From Flavobacteriales bacterium UBA1986 (GTDB taxonomy: Bacteria > Bacteroidota > Bacteroidia > Flavobacteriales_G > Salibacteraceae), in the NCBI GenBank assembly GCA_002336245.1, contig DDDG01000023.1, forward strand, positions 1-64,000: a DNA stretch of 64,000 nt, read 5' to 3'. Below, one piece after another: positions 8,142-17,829 of this stretch. Positions within the stretch are counted from its first letter, which is position 1; every line of letters begins with the position of its first letter. A model generated the notes under the pieces. That model saw only the letters and a list, made by a program, of their open reading frames with translations, was not told the origin of the DNA and made no database searches. The position numbers and the translations under genes are program-made.

Positions 8142-10231
8142 GAATCGGTATTTTCCCCTGTTAATGCTTCTGAAACTTCATACATATGGTCGCCAACTTT
8201 CTCAGTTAAACCAACCATTTCCGTGTATACCATGCCACCTTCAATGTTGTAATCCTTCTTACCAATCTTATTGAGGTGTTTCTTTTTCAGTTTGTCGTGA
8301 TGTTCATTGATTGTCTTTTCACACAAACGAGCAGGCTTTAAATCTGGTTCGTTTAGCTTGTCTAAATTGCTGATCATCTCAATGCTTGCATTGTCGAGTA
8401 GAAGAAACATATGATCGAGCCCCGTACGCTGTTCTGGCGTAAACCATATTTTCTTTTTCTCCTTATTCTGGAAAATCTTTGAAAACTGATAGTAGAGGTC
8501 GGAAACACGCTCTAGGTCACCACTGATGGAGAGCATAGCTCTTACATCTCTTATCGAACGATCGCTCAATTCACCTTCACCAATTTTAGCTAGGTAGGTA
8601 TCTACTTCAACTTGAAGACGGTCAGCGATGTCCTCATACTTTCCAATACGAGCATTGAGTTTCGATTTCTTCTTGTCGTCTTTTTCGAAAATTAGGCTTC
8701 GAGCAAATCCATTCATTTTACGGATGATGGCACCAAACTTACTGAGCTCTTTTCGTGCTTCGAGAACCGATAATTCGGGAGTGGAAAGGATTCCTCTACC
8801 AATGTATTCCAACCTAAATTCATCGTCCTCACCACGGCTGGGCACCATGCGGACCGCTGTTTTAGCAATGAAGTCAACAAACCAGATAAGAATGAGGGAA
8901 TTGACGATGTTGAAGGCAATATGAAAGAGCGTAAGCGCCCACTGAATGGCTTGAGGTTCTGCGTCTGCTGCAAGGGGGGAGCGCAATGATGTGCTTCCAA
9001 TGTAGGAGTCAATTCCATTCAAAAAGAAAGGAAAGACTACAATCATCCATACAACTCCAAACAAATTGAACATGAGGTGCGCTCGGGCGGCTCTCTTCGC
9101 ATGAACATTCCCAATCATTGCTGCGAGATTCGCGGTGATGGTGGTTCCGATGTTCTCACCAAGAACAATGGCGGCAGCCAATTCAAATGGTAATCCCTTT
9201 CCGCATAGCACAAGCGTGAGTGTCATGGCGGCACTAGAGGATTGTATGATGACAGTAATGATGGTTCCAATTCCAACGAAAAGAAGGGTAGAGAAAACTC
9301 CCATACCGGTCAAGGGCTCCAAATACATCATAATTCCTGAATCCAAGCCAGGGACGGCATTCTTAAGTGCGTCGAGCCCCATAAAGAGCAAGCCAAATCC
9401 AATCAGGAATTCACCAAATGATCTCGTTCGATCTCCTTTCATAAACAGCAAGGGGAAGCCGATGGCTATGATTGGCAAACTGTAAGATGCAATACTGAAC
9501 TTAGAGAAGCCGAGGAAGGTTACCATCACTGCAGTGACTGTAGTGCCAATGTTTGCTCCCATGATAACGCCAATCGCTTGTCGCAATGACAATAGCCCTG
9601 CATTTACGAAGCTCACAATCATAACAGTTGTAGCTGAGGAGCTTTGAATGAGACTTGTGGTCAGAAAGCCGGTAAAGAGTCCAGCAAAACGATTTGTGGT
9701 CATTACCCCCAAAATCTGACGCATCTTGTCTCCCGCAAAGCGTTGGATTCCCTCGCTCATAATCTTCATACCATAAATGAAGAATCCAAGAGCTCCAATG
9801 AGTATTAGGATTGAGTACCAACTGTAACCCTCCTCTGTAGTAAATTTTTGTTCTTTACTCCAAAGAGTGGTCGTTGCAGTTTTAGCTCCAAGCTGCCAGA
9901 TGTAGTCTGTTCGTTCTTGAAGGTTTTGAAGCTCTAGATGAATTGCCTTTTGGTCGAGCTCGATGATATCAAAAGATTCATCAGATTTCGCTTTGTAACG
10001 GAGCATTATCGACTCACTTCCACGGATGCTGTTCCAATAAAGCTTAGCAGATTCAGAACCTACATTTTGTGTGAATAAGTTATTGAACTCAATAAGCTCA
10101 ACTTCTTGTACTACAGAAGTTATATCTATAGTAGAGTCTTGAGCTCTTAAGCCTTGAACCGAGCTTAGGCTCAGAATGAAAAGAGCAAAATGCAAAAATG
10201 AAATTCTGGTAAAGCGGAGGGCTTTATGCAT
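8138..10231 (-). CDS. Na/Pi cotransporter with N-terminal FN3-like domain and C-terminal PhoU-like helices
   Basis: Na+/phosphate symporter of the NptA/YjbB type. Order: signal peptide, an extracytoplasmic fibronectin-III-like segment (residues about 40-130, ending in LQERTDYIWQLGAKT), about eight membrane helices with the two hallmark inverted repeats LIQSSSATT and IIQSSSAAMT, then a cytoplasmic four-helix region like PhoU with charged helices to the C-terminus. I prefer the ATG at 10231, which starts a clean signal peptide (MHKALRFTRIS...); in-frame ATGs at 10258 and 10267 are possible. It lies in the trmD to M42 transcription unit. The N-terminal FN3 extension is a Bacteroidota-style addition absent from the E. 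coli homologue. Confidence 0.88.
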   Translation of the reverse strand: MHKALRFTRISFLHFALFILSLSSVQGLRAQDSTIDITSVVQEVELIEFNNLFTQNVGSESAKLYWNSIRGSESIMLRYKAKSDESFDIIELDQKAIHLELQNLQERTDYIWQLGAKTATTTLWSKEQKFTTEEGYSWYSILILIGALGFFIYGMKIMSEGIQRFAGDKMRQILGVMTTNRFAGLFTGFLTTSLIQSSSATTVMIVSFVNAGLLSLRQAIGVIMGANIGTTVTAVMVTFLGFSKFSIASYSLPIIAIGFPLLFMKGDRTRSFGEFLIGFGLLFMGLDALKNAVPGLDSGIMMYLEPLTGMGVFSTLLFVGIGTIITVIIQSSSAAMTLTLVLCGKGLPFELAAAIVLGENIGTTITANLAAMIGNVHAKRAARAHLMFNLFGVVWMIVVFPFFLNGIDSYIGSTSLRSPLAADAEPQAIQWALTLFHIAFNIVNSLILIWFVDFIAKTAVRMVPSRGEDDEFRLEYIGRGILSTPELSVLEARKELSKFGAIIRKMNGFARSLIFEKDDKKKSKLNARIGKYEDIADRLQVEVDTYLAKIGEGELSDRSIRDVRAMLSISGDLERVSDLYYQFSKIFQNKEKKKIWFTPEQRTGLDHMFLLLDNASIEMISNLDKLNEPDLKPARLCEKTINEHHDKLKKKHLNKIGKKDYNIEGGMVYTEMVGLTEKVGDHMYEVSEALTGENTDS

Positions 10232-10303
10232 ACCAGCGAAAATAGAAATAGATGTCATGAAAATCACAGCTGCAAGATTAAGAGAATGTGAATTTCAAAA
10301 TTC

Positions 10304-10987
10304 CTAATCACGAGATTTTCCTAAGTCTGGACGAATTAATTCTGTGCGTTCGATGGCTTTGTCCATCCTCCATAGTTCAATTGCTCTGTCATTCCCCGAC
10401 AAAAGGATCTCGGGAACGCTCAAGCCTTTATACTCAGATGGGCGGGTATAAACAGGAGGGGCAAGTAAATCATCTTGAAAGGAATCGCTCAATGCTGAAG
10501 TCTCATCTCCAATAACATTTGGAATGAGCCGAACTACAGCATCACATACAACGGCAGCTGCAAGTTCGCCACCTGTAAGGACATAGTCCCCAATGGAAAT
10601 TTCCATGGTGATGAGTTCCTCGCGTATGCGCTGATCAACTCCTTTGTAATGACCACAGAGAATCAGGAGGTTTTCTTTGAGACTTAAACTATTGGCTTGC
10701 GACTGATTGAATACTGGCGCATCGGGTGTCATATAAATGATCTCGTCGTAGTTCCGCTGAGATTTCAACTCTTCGATCCAATCAAAAATCGGTTCGCAGC
10801 GTAAAACCATTCCAGCCCCGCCGCCAAATTGATAGTCGTCGATTTGATTGTACTTACCCAAACCCTTGTCTCGAAGTTGATGCAAGTGCACTTCAAGGAG
10901 ACCTTTGTCTTGGGCTCTTTTAAGAATGGAATGATTGAGAGGACTTTCTAGAAGTTCGGGCTGCGCCGAAAGAACATCGATGCGCAT
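10304..10987 (-). CDS. trmD: tRNA (guanine-37-N1)-methyltransferase TrmD
   Basis: SPOUT-class methyltransferase of 227 aa that uses SAM to make m1G37 in tRNAs, which prevents +1 frameshifting. Seen: [24 protein letters not shown], and the knotted cofactor loop [15 protein letters not shown]. The C-terminal domain includes [19 protein letters not shown]. It follows the TPR-protein gene by nine bases and precedes the Na/Pi cotransporter. rimM and rpsP, its usual upstream neighbours, are not here. Confidence 0.97.
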   Translation of the reverse strand: MRIDVLSAQPELLESPLNHSILKRAQDKGLLEVHLHQLRDKGLGKYNQIDDYQFGGGAGMVLRCEPIFDWIEELKSQRNYDEIIYMTPDAPVFNQSQANSLSLKENLLILCGHYKGVDQRIREELITMEISIGDYVLTGGELAAAVVCDAVVRLIPNVIGDETSALSDSFQDDLLAPPVYTRPSEYKGLSVPEILLSGNDRAIELWRMDKAIERTELIRPDLGKSRD

Positions 10988-10996
10988 TCCTGATTT

Positions 10997-11752
10997 CTAA
11001 TTGAGAAGTAGATCGTATTGCTCTTCTACGCGTTCATCATCTGGCATGTATTTTCGAGCCAAGGCAATCCAGTCTTTCGCCATATCGCTCTTATCGTTTT
11101 TTACAGCCCAATTGGTGAAGCTGATCAAACCTTTTACGAAATATTGATTGGAAACCTCGTCACCAGTATAGCCAGAACGGCCATACTTTTCCTCAAACAT
11201 GGCTTTGGCGTCGGTAAGCTTCATCTCACCCTGACGATTGTTCGACATTATTTCACCAGCTCCTGCAAGGAAGAGAATGTTTTCGTCGTTGGGAAATATT
11301 TTGATGATTTTGCGATAGAGTGAAGCGGCTTTGGAAAACTTATTTTCAACCCAGATGAAGAAAATCTCATTCAGCGTGTAATCCTTTAAATCTTGAAAGA
11401 AATCCTCTTGGTCCACGATGGAGATGGTCTCTTTCTCTTTTGATTCAAGCTTGTCGATGATTTTAACCCCTTTTTGGGCATACTTAATCATGTTGCTGAA
11501 TGCATCTGGATAAGCTTCAGATAAGTTGGGATCGTCTGCCATCTTGAGAGCGCACATCGAAACGTAGAGAAATGGCTCTGCATCGTAGGAGTACTTATCG
11601 TTCTCGGTCATCTTAAAGGCCTTGTAATAACAGTCCTCGTACTTCTCTAATAGATAGAGGTCGAAAAGTTTGTCGTGATTTCCGCCAGTAACTTGAGATA
11701 TGGCCGAAATACTGATCATTAAAACGATGCTGAATAAGAGTGTCTTTTTCAT
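10997..11752 (-). CDS. Exported TPR-like protein
   Basis: Exported helical protein of 251 aa. A signal peptide (MKKTLLFSIVLMISISAISQ) is followed by helix-rich sequence with TPR-like pairs, such as FSKAASLYRKIIKIFPNDEN and MAKDWIALARKYMPDDE. I chose the ATG at 11752 because the longer form starts at TTG and only adds three residues. It is first in the trmD unit. No enzymatic motif is visible and no function is assigned; TPR proteins of this type usually hold protein complexes together. Confidence 0.7.
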   Translation of the reverse strand: MKKTLLFSIVLMISISAISQVTGGNHDKLFDLYLLEKYEDCYYKAFKMTENDKYSYDAEPFLYVSMCALKMADDPNLSEAYPDAFSNMIKYAQKGVKIIDKLESKEKETISIVDQEDFFQDLKDYTLNEIFFIWVENKFSKAASLYRKIIKIFPNDENILFLAGAGEIMSNNRQGEMKLTDAKAMFEEKYGRSGYTGDEVSNQYFVKGLISFTNWAVKNDKSDMAKDWIALARKYMPDDERVEEQYDLLLN

Positions 11753-11823
11753 AATTGACAAATATCTAAATTTTAGCCTATTTATTCACTGCAAGTCAAT
11801 TACCATTCCAAGCCTGAGACGAT

Positions 11824-11831
11824 TAATTTTG
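11824..11831 (+). promoter_or_regulatory. -7 box directly before the 11836 start codon
   Basis: TAATTTTG, a perfect TAnnTTTG, ends four bases before the ATG at 11836. Transcription would begin at or near the start codon, giving a leaderless mRNA. No well-spaced -33 element is visible. Confidence 0.35.
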
Positions 11832-11835
11832 TCGA

Positions 11836-12384
11836 ATGAAGGAACACGAGATAGGCGACCGCATAAAAATGTTTGAAGTGGGCAATGAGACAACAATAAC
11901 CATCAGCGCTCAAATTGAATCGTGGAAGGAAACACTCTTGCTGGTTTGGTTTCTTGCTTGGACCGCATGTGGCTTTTTTGTGGCACTACAATTACTCGAG
12001 CCTCAAGAAGGAGCAGTATTCATCTTCATTCTGGTCTACCTTGCCTTCTGGTCATACTTTGAATATAAGGTTGCTTATGCCTGGTTTTGGCGCAAGTGGG
12101 GATTCGAGCGAATCACAATCGACGCCCAAAGCTTGAGCATAAAGCGAGATGTTCGGGCTTATGGAAAGGCCAAAATTTTCTTTCGAGAAAACGTGAGAAA
12201 TATGCAAATGGCTGAAGAAAATCGCCGATCCTTTGCTCAGTCCTATTCTAAGTCGTGGTGGGTTGTTGGCGGCGAAACCATTCTTTTTAAGCACTTTCAA
12301 GACACCTTGGGATTTGGTTTGCAATTAAAGCCAAAAGAGTCTAAGGCTCTACTTACCTACATCAAGAAACGACTAAAGCGCTGA
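11836..12384 (+). CDS. Small membrane protein of unknown function
   Basis: 182 aa with two adjacent membrane helices (about residues 33-53 and 61-81: LLLVWFLAWTACGFFVALQL, then VFIFILVYLAFWSYFEY). A cytoplasmic beta-rich region with alternating pattern follows, reminiscent of PH-like membrane proteins (FERITIDAQSLSIKRDV... GFGLQLKPKESKALLTYI). I do not recognise a named family. It sits three bases upstream of the AlkC-like gene and is probably co-transcribed with it. Confidence 0.65.
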   Translation: MKEHEIGDRIKMFEVGNETTITISAQIESWKETLLLVWFLAWTACGFFVALQLLEPQEGAVFIFILVYLAFWSYFEYKVAYAWFWRKWGFERITIDAQSLSIKRDVRAYGKAKIFFRENVRNMQMAEENRRSFAQSYSKSWWVVGGETILFKHFQDTLGFGLQLKPKESKALLTYIKKRLKR

Positions 12385-12387
12385 TCG

Positions 12388-13476
12388 GTGGCTGAAGAGT
12401 TGCGCAATCTCATCGATCGTAAATATGTTTCAGAGGTAGGGAAGGAGCTTAAGTTGCTGATTCCCAACGTATCGATTGAGTGCTTCGTTCAACGCACGAT
12501 GATTTCTTGGTCAGACCTTGGACTCAATCAAAGGGTTTCCGCCTTGCGCAGAAGCATGGAATTCTATTTGCCAGACGAGTACAACGAGGCAAGAGAATAC
12601 ATTTTGATGCTGGCACCCAAGTTAAATTCGGGCTATGCGGCCGTATTCATTCCAGAATACATTTCCAGAAAAGGTCTTGATTCTCCTAATGAGGCATTGG
12701 AGGACCTGGCTTATGTAACGCGATTTTCAACTTCTGAATTTGCGATTCGTCCATTCTTAGAGAAGTACCCCGAGCAGAGCATGCAACAAATGTTGGCTTG
12801 GACTTCCGATGAAAACGAACATGTGCGCAGATTGGCTTCAGAAGGCTGTAGACCTCGCTTACCTTGGGGCGGCTCCTTGAAAAACTTCATTCAAGATCCA
12901 AGTCCAATCTTCCCAATTCTCGAAAAGCTCAAATCAGATTCCAGCCTGTATGTTCGAAAGAGTGTAGCCAACAATCTAAACGACATTTCTAAAGATCATC
13001 CTGGTCGAGTGTTAGAAATTGCACAGAAATGGGCGGGGCATTCAAAGCACACCGATTGGATTCTCAAACGTGGACTTCGAAGCCTATTAAAAGAAGGAAG
13101 ACCTGAGGCTCTTCAATTGTTTGGCTACGGAATTGGAAATCAATTTGAACTTCAGAATGTCAGCTTCTCTTCAAGTGAAATTGAATGGGAATCTCACTTA
13201 TTCTGGGAATTTGAAGTTAAGAACCCCAAAACTGAACAGATGAAGCTTCGTTTGGAATACAAGATGCACTTCAAGCGAAAGCACGGCAGCAATGCAAAAG
13301 TGTTTCAAATAGGGGAGTATGAACTGAATCCAAATGAGTCTTTGCAACTTCAGCGCAAGCACTCCTTTAAAGAATTATCGACGAGGAAACATCAGCCTGG
13401 AGTCCACAAAATTGAGTTGATGGTGAATGGACTGGCTCGTTTTGAACACTCATTCACATTGAAACCTATGAAATAG
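12388..13476 (+). CDS. AlkC-like DNA glycosylase (HEAT-like repeats plus Ig-like domain)
   Basis: 362 aa resembling DNA alkylation repair proteins of the AlkC/AlkD superfamily, which remove positively charged alkyl-purines without flipping the base. Residues about 1-240 are HEAT-like helical repeats with the family-typical MLAWTSDENEHVRRLASEGCRPRLPW and RKSVANNLNDISKDHP. Residues about 265-362 look like an immunoglobulin-type beta-sandwich (EWESHLFWEFEVKN... FEHSFTLKP), as found in AlkC. It starts with GTG three bases after the membrane-protein gene. An ogt homologue lies 46 kb away, so this organism has at least two alkylation-repair routes. Confidence 0.82.
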   Translation: MAEELRNLIDRKYVSEVGKELKLLIPNVSIECFVQRTMISWSDLGLNQRVSALRRSMEFYLPDEYNEAREYILMLAPKLNSGYAAVFIPEYISRKGLDSPNEALEDLAYVTRFSTSEFAIRPFLEKYPEQSMQQMLAWTSDENEHVRRLASEGCRPRLPWGGSLKNFIQDPSPIFPILEKLKSDSSLYVRKSVANNLNDISKDHPGRVLEIAQKWAGHSKHTDWILKRGLRSLLKEGRPEALQLFGYGIGNQFELQNVSFSSSEIEWESHLFWEFEVKNPKTEQMKLRLEYKMHFKRKHGSNAKVFQIGEYELNPNESLQLQRKHSFKELSTRKHQPGVHKIELMVNGLARFEHSFTLKPMK

Positions 13477-13882
13477 GCTTGAGTTGGTCTTTCAGGCCTT
13501 TGGTATTGGAAATGTGTTCGATTAAAATTCGATCCATGTTTCGGTTTCCACTGCCGATGGCTTTGAACTCAAGTCGGCAGGTACTGAGGTCGAGGAGTTC
13601 ATCTCCTACGAAGGTTCGACCAAAACATTTTCCATCCCTGCACACCAAATTGACGAATCGACCATTCTTGCCTTTGTAGGCATACACAATATCGTTCTGA
13701 AAAAGGTTCCTGCGATTTTTATCCTGGCATGCCGCGGAAGGGTCGATGCGATCGAATTCAATCGGTTTCCCGTTCCACCAAAATTCGTCTACTGAATAGA
13801 ACCAATTGTTCTGTTCCATTCGTCGGTATCCGACAAGCTTTCCTAAGAGCCAAAGTCGTTGCATGGAATAAGAAACATTCAA
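13466..13882 (-). CDS. Small protein, possibly YopX-like
   Basis: 138 aa, soluble, without signal peptide. The arrangement NRRNLFQNDIVYAYKGKNG, then a cysteine pair (CRDGKCFGR), then EFKAIGSGNRNMDRILIE is faintly like the YopX fold (LFEGDIV ... GNI ... NP), a domain common in phage and mobile DNA. Similarity is weak, and the function is unknown in any case. The tail overlaps the AlkC-like gene by 11 bases. An alternative start is the ATG seven codons in (13864). Confidence 0.45.
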   Translation of the reverse strand: MNVSYSMQRLWLLGKLVGYRRMEQNNWFYSVDEFWWNGKPIEFDRIDPSAACQDKNRRNLFQNDIVYAYKGKNGRFVNLVCRDGKCFGRTFVGDELLDLSTCRLEFKAIGSGNRNMDRILIEHISNTKGLKDQLKPIS

Positions 13883-13971
13883 CTGACAGAAAGGTTTTGG
13901 AATTTTGATTTAAAGGTTTTTAGACTCCAGAAATCTTTGTGATATCGACCACAGAGTGAGGGGCAAAGACG

Positions 13972-13979
13972 TAGTTTTG
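13972..13979 (+). promoter_or_regulatory. -7 promoter box of the LamG T9SS cargo gene
   Basis: TAGTTTTG (perfect TAnnTTTG) ends 16 bases before the ATG at 13996. The position is right for a short leader, but no -33 TTG occurs at the usual spacing. Confidence 0.4.
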
Positions 13980-13995
13980 AGTCAAATACAACAAC

Positions 13996-16473
13996 ATGCG
14001 CTCAATTTTATCTTTCCTAATAATAAGCCTATTCGCAGCTCCTTCATGGGCACAGGGTTCAGCTTACAATCTTGAATTTAACGGCACTACTTCCCGAGTA
14101 AAATGCGGTGTGCTAAACCTATCAGGGAGCGCTCTTACAATGGAGGCATGGGTCAAAGTCGATAATTTTAAAAGCTCGTTTCCATTCATTTCAAGCATCC
14201 TTGGAATTGAAGCAGGTTCGTCCAATACGGCCCTCCTTCGATTTGGGGATGCCAGCATCCCCGCCAATAGACTGCAAATGGTATTGAACTTCAGCGGTTC
14301 CCAAGTAAAACTAGATGGAGTAACGAATTTGAGCACTGGGACTTGGTATCACGTCGCTGCGACCTATGATGGCTCGAACATGCGCATTTACTTGAACGGA
14401 AACTTGGAGTCCTCTTCAGCCCGTTCAGGATCTTTCTCAGCAAACGACACCTTGTTCGTAGCCCGCAACTATGGGAACGATCGCATATTGGATGGAAGTA
14501 TGGAGGAGGTTAGAATCTGGAAAGCTGCCGTCTCTCAAAACGACCTTCAAAAGTGGATGTGTCAAAAGATCAATTCAGGTCACACCAATTACTCGAACCT
14601 TGAACTCTACTATCCAATGGACGAAGGAAGTGGAAGCACAACAACAGATGCCAGCGGAAATGGTCATACAGGGACTCTTCTAAACTCACCTTCTTGGAAC
14701 AGATCCAGCGCACCTATTGGCGATACAGCTGTTTACACCAATTCTAGCTCGTCCAATCTCAGTTATGGACCAGTGGGAAATCAGATGAGCTTGACCTCAA
14801 TTTCTGGGAATCCTAGCTTGACATATTTGTATAAAGTGGATACAATGCCTCTTGGCCGGCAAATGCCTTCCAGCATTTCATCCTACGATTCTTCCGCCTA
14901 TTGGGGAGTCTATTTTGTTGGAGGTACGAACCCTACGGCAACAATGACCCACAGCTATGGGAACTCAGCTGCCTTTCTAAATTCTGGAAGTTGCCTTGTC
15001 GACTTGGCTTATCGTACGGATGGCTCCGATTCAACTTGGGTTGCGGTCAGTACTAGCCTTAGCAGCAGTTCGATTACAAAAACGTCCCGCGGGAGTGGAG
15101 AGTACATCGCCACCTACTTCGAGAACAACAGCATCCATCCCAAAGACAGCGTTTCACTTTGCATTGGAGTGAACCTCGTTCTTAGTCACAGCTCGACCGG
15201 ACTGCAATACACTTGGTATAAAAACGGAAGTTTAATTCCTGGGCAGACAAGCAACCGCTATGTGGCTTCTGATTCTGGTTTCTACAAAATGGTGTTGGTG
15301 GCTGGTTCATGCTCAGACACCAGCAATGAAGTTCACCTCGTTAAGCGAGCATTACCACAAGTAAGTCTGAGTGGCTTGGGCGGCGCGTGCAGCACAGTCC
15401 AATACGATACTCTGCAAGGTGGAATTCCTTCTGGAGGAATTTTTTCAGGAACCTATGTGAGTGGAAATCTCTTTGCCAGCAGTCAAGCAGGTGTTGGGAA
15501 ACACACCGTTGTCTATCAATACACCGACAGCACTGGCTGTAAGGATACGGCACATTCCCAGATTGAAGTTTATGGCTTGCCAGTAGTAGACTTCAGACCA
15601 GTAACGCCTCGTTGCGCGAACGCTCCGGCATTCACCCTCACAACTGGAACTCCTGCGGGCGGTGTTTACACTCAAGCTGGCGACACCATCAGCAGCTTCA
15701 ATCCCACGAATTATTCTTCAGGCTTGCAACAGGTATGGTACTATTACACCGACAGCAATTCATGTTCAAACAGCAAATCCATTTACGTTCGATTGCTTGC
15801 TTTACCTGAGGTTGTTTTGGATTTGGATACCAGTTTCTGCCTCACGAACCCTCCATATCAATTACCTGGAATTCCGAGCGGTGGAATCTATTCTGGAACT
15901 GGCGTGAGCTTTGGCGGTTTCTTTCCCGACAGCGCAGGAGTAGGCATTCATGAAATAACATATTCACGCACCGACAGCGTAAACTTTTGCAGCAATTCGA
16001 TTAAAGACAGCATTGAGGTGGTGGCATTTCCTGCTAAGCCAATCATCAGCAGAACTGGAAACATCTTGCACGCTTCAGCTGGCTACTCATACGAGTGGTT
16101 CAATGCACAAGGAACAAGCCGGTCCACAGATTCTTCGTTTACTCCCGGCCAAGAAGGCAGATATTACTTGATCGTCACAAATGCGACGGGTTGCAGTTCA
16201 GAGAGCTCCGATACTCTTGACTTTGCGATTGTGGGATTGAATGAAGCATTGACGCAAGATGGCTGGAATGTCGTTCAGCCTCTTTCAGGTCAATTGAAGG
16301 TATTGAGTTCGGTCGATTCTGAACTTCACTTAGAAATCTTCAGCATTGATGGAAAGAAACAGACTGAAATCCTTCTTGAAAGTGGAGGAGAGGCGCTCAT
16401 TTCATTAAACGCTGGACTTTATTTAGTTCGTGAACTTGAAACTGGAAGGGCTCAGAGCGTACTGGTTTATTGA
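13996..16473 (+). CDS. LamG-domain secreted protein with T9SS sorting domain
   Basis: 825 aa secreted protein. Signal peptide (about residues 1-19, ending SWAQ). Residues about 22-230 form a LamG/concanavalin-like domain: EFNGTTSRVKCG, MEAWVKVDN, WYHVAATYDGSNMRIYLNG and YPMDEGSGSTTTDASGNGHTG are all typical. Several beta-sandwich, Cys-poor repeats follow, with recurrent GGIFSGTYV / GGIYSGTGVS motifs (about 480-690). A C-terminal sorting domain closes the protein (LEIFSIDGKKQ... ISLNAGLYLVRE). It should be secreted through T9SS and anchored on the cell surface. LamG domains bind glycans or proteins. It is monocistronic. Confidence 0.85.
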   Translation: MRSILSFLIISLFAAPSWAQGSAYNLEFNGTTSRVKCGVLNLSGSALTMEAWVKVDNFKSSFPFISSILGIEAGSSNTALLRFGDASIPANRLQMVLNFSGSQVKLDGVTNLSTGTWYHVAATYDGSNMRIYLNGNLESSSARSGSFSANDTLFVARNYGNDRILDGSMEEVRIWKAAVSQNDLQKWMCQKINSGHTNYSNLELYYPMDEGSGSTTTDASGNGHTGTLLNSPSWNRSSAPIGDTAVYTNSSSSNLSYGPVGNQMSLTSISGNPSLTYLYKVDTMPLGRQMPSSISSYDSSAYWGVYFVGGTNPTATMTHSYGNSAAFLNSGSCLVDLAYRTDGSDSTWVAVSTSLSSSSITKTSRGSGEYIATYFENNSIHPKDSVSLCIGVNLVLSHSSTGLQYTWYKNGSLIPGQTSNRYVASDSGFYKMVLVAGSCSDTSNEVHLVKRALPQVSLSGLGGACSTVQYDTLQGGIPSGGIFSGTYVSGNLFASSQAGVGKHTVVYQYTDSTGCKDTAHSQIEVYGLPVVDFRPVTPRCANAPAFTLTTGTPAGGVYTQAGDTISSFNPTNYSSGLQQVWYYYTDSNSCSNSKSIYVRLLALPEVVLDLDTSFCLTNPPYQLPGIPSGGIYSGTGVSFGGFFPDSAGVGIHEITYSRTDSVNFCSNSIKDSIEVVAFPAKPIISRTGNILHASAGYSYEWFNAQGTSRSTDSSFTPGQEGRYYLIVTNATGCSSESSDTLDFAIVGLNEALTQDGWNVVQPLSGQLKVLSSVDSELHLEIFSIDGKKQTEILLESGGEALISLNAGLYLVRELETGRAQSVLVY

Positions 16474-16479
16474 TGACCC

Positions 16480-17784
16480 TTATTCCATGCTTCCTAAGTA
16501 GTCTCTAAAAAGTTTAAAGACATCTTCAAACTTGCTTAAAGTAAGACTCTCGGCTGTGTCGTCTACGTGGTGATATTCCGACTTCCCCCCCAAGGTGTAG
16601 CTGAAAAAGCTCGGAACTCCCTTTTCGTGAAAACAGCAATGGTCGCTGTTGCAGCGTTCTCCTCTGATCTTAACTTGGGCTAAATATGATTTCTCTTCGT
16701 TCAAACTAACGAGTCGGTCGAACTCCTCTTTGTAGATGGTGCCATTCACAACCTGAATCCCATCGTCGCCGGTTCCCATAATGTCGAGGTTCAAGAGTAG
16801 CTTTATGTCGTCCATTGGAAACAAGGGATTTTCAGTGTAGAACTTGGATCCAAGAATTCCAATCTCTTCAGCCGAGAAGCACATGAAAGCCATATTGAAG
16901 GGTGGTTTATTCTCGGCAAGTGAAAAGTGTTTTGCCAAGCTCAGAAGCATCGCAATGCCGCTCGCGTTGTCGCTGGCACCAGGGAAATAACTTTTATCAC
17001 CCATTCGTCCCAAGTGATCATAATGACCTGTAACAACAACAGTTTTCGAAGCGTCTTTTCCTTCCAAAAAGCCAATAACATTCTGCGTATTATAGCTCGG
17101 GAAGAACTTATTCTCGACTTCAATCGAGATCTCTTTGATGCGCCCTTCAATGGCGTGAGCGTCAATCTCAATCATAGGTCGCGGACTCACAATTTGCGAA
17201 CCCGTCCAAAGCAACTTCTCACCCATGCGTTTCACAACCACAAAAGCTTCCATTTCGTATTCTTTCTGAACCCTTAAGTAGTGTTGGACTTTATTTAGAG
17301 CGTCGTTGATTTCCTTTTTCGATTTGAATCGATTGCGGTCCAAGACCATCACTTTACCATGGGAGTGCATGATTTCACCGAGTAAACTCCCTGGAGATTT
17401 TAAGCCCCTCTTTATAAAATACTGAGTCTCAAAAGTTCCTTTTAAACTCGGAGAGGAGGGATGAACGATGTAGTCGACTCCGGGACGCAATTCCTGACCA
17501 TTAACTACAAGTCGAAGTTTGCCCACAATGCTGTTGACCGGTACTTGGAACTTCTGAAAATAAGAACCTTCGTAGGACTTCAAGCCAAGGTTCTTATAGG
17601 CTTCAGCAATGAATTCTGAGGCGATGCTGTCTCCTTTGTTCACATATCCTCTTCCATGCATCTGTGGACTGCAGAGCTCATTTAAAATTGCTCGTGCATA
17701 ATCTTGTTGTTGCGCGTTGGCTGTTCCTGGAAAAAGTGCGATTCCAAAAAACAGGATTAATAGTAGGGAGGCTTTTGTGTTCAA
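16480..17784 (-). CDS. M28-family metallopeptidase, exported
   Basis: Zinc aminopeptidase family M28, 434 aa, with a signal peptide (ending GTANA). The metal ligands are in order: GHYDHLG, the bridging Asp in GASDNASGIA, the catalytic Glu in SAEEIGILGS, the Asp in NLDIMG, and the last His in the C-terminal SEYHHVDD. It would remove N-terminal residues from peptides in the periplasm or outside. The start is TTG at 17784; no ATG is available nearby. It lies 45 bases downstream of the DUF2461 gene on the same strand and may be co-transcribed. Confidence 0.9.
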   Translation of the reverse strand: MNTKASLLLILFFGIALFPGTANAQQQDYARAILNELCSPQMHGRGYVNKGDSIASEFIAEAYKNLGLKSYEGSYFQKFQVPVNSIVGKLRLVVNGQELRPGVDYIVHPSSPSLKGTFETQYFIKRGLKSPGSLLGEIMHSHGKVMVLDRNRFKSKKEINDALNKVQHYLRVQKEYEMEAFVVVKRMGEKLLWTGSQIVSPRPMIEIDAHAIEGRIKEISIEVENKFFPSYNTQNVIGFLEGKDASKTVVVTGHYDHLGRMGDKSYFPGASDNASGIAMLLSLAKHFSLAENKPPFNMAFMCFSAEEIGILGSKFYTENPLFPMDDIKLLLNLDIMGTGDDGIQVVNGTIYKEEFDRLVSLNEEKSYLAQVKIRGERCNSDHCCFHEKGVPSFFSYTLGGKSEYHHVDDTAESLTLSKFEDVFKLFRDYLGSME

Positions 17785-17829
17785 TGCTTGCTGTCTTGAA
17801 TTTATTTCTGTGTGGTTGCAGTTTGAAGA

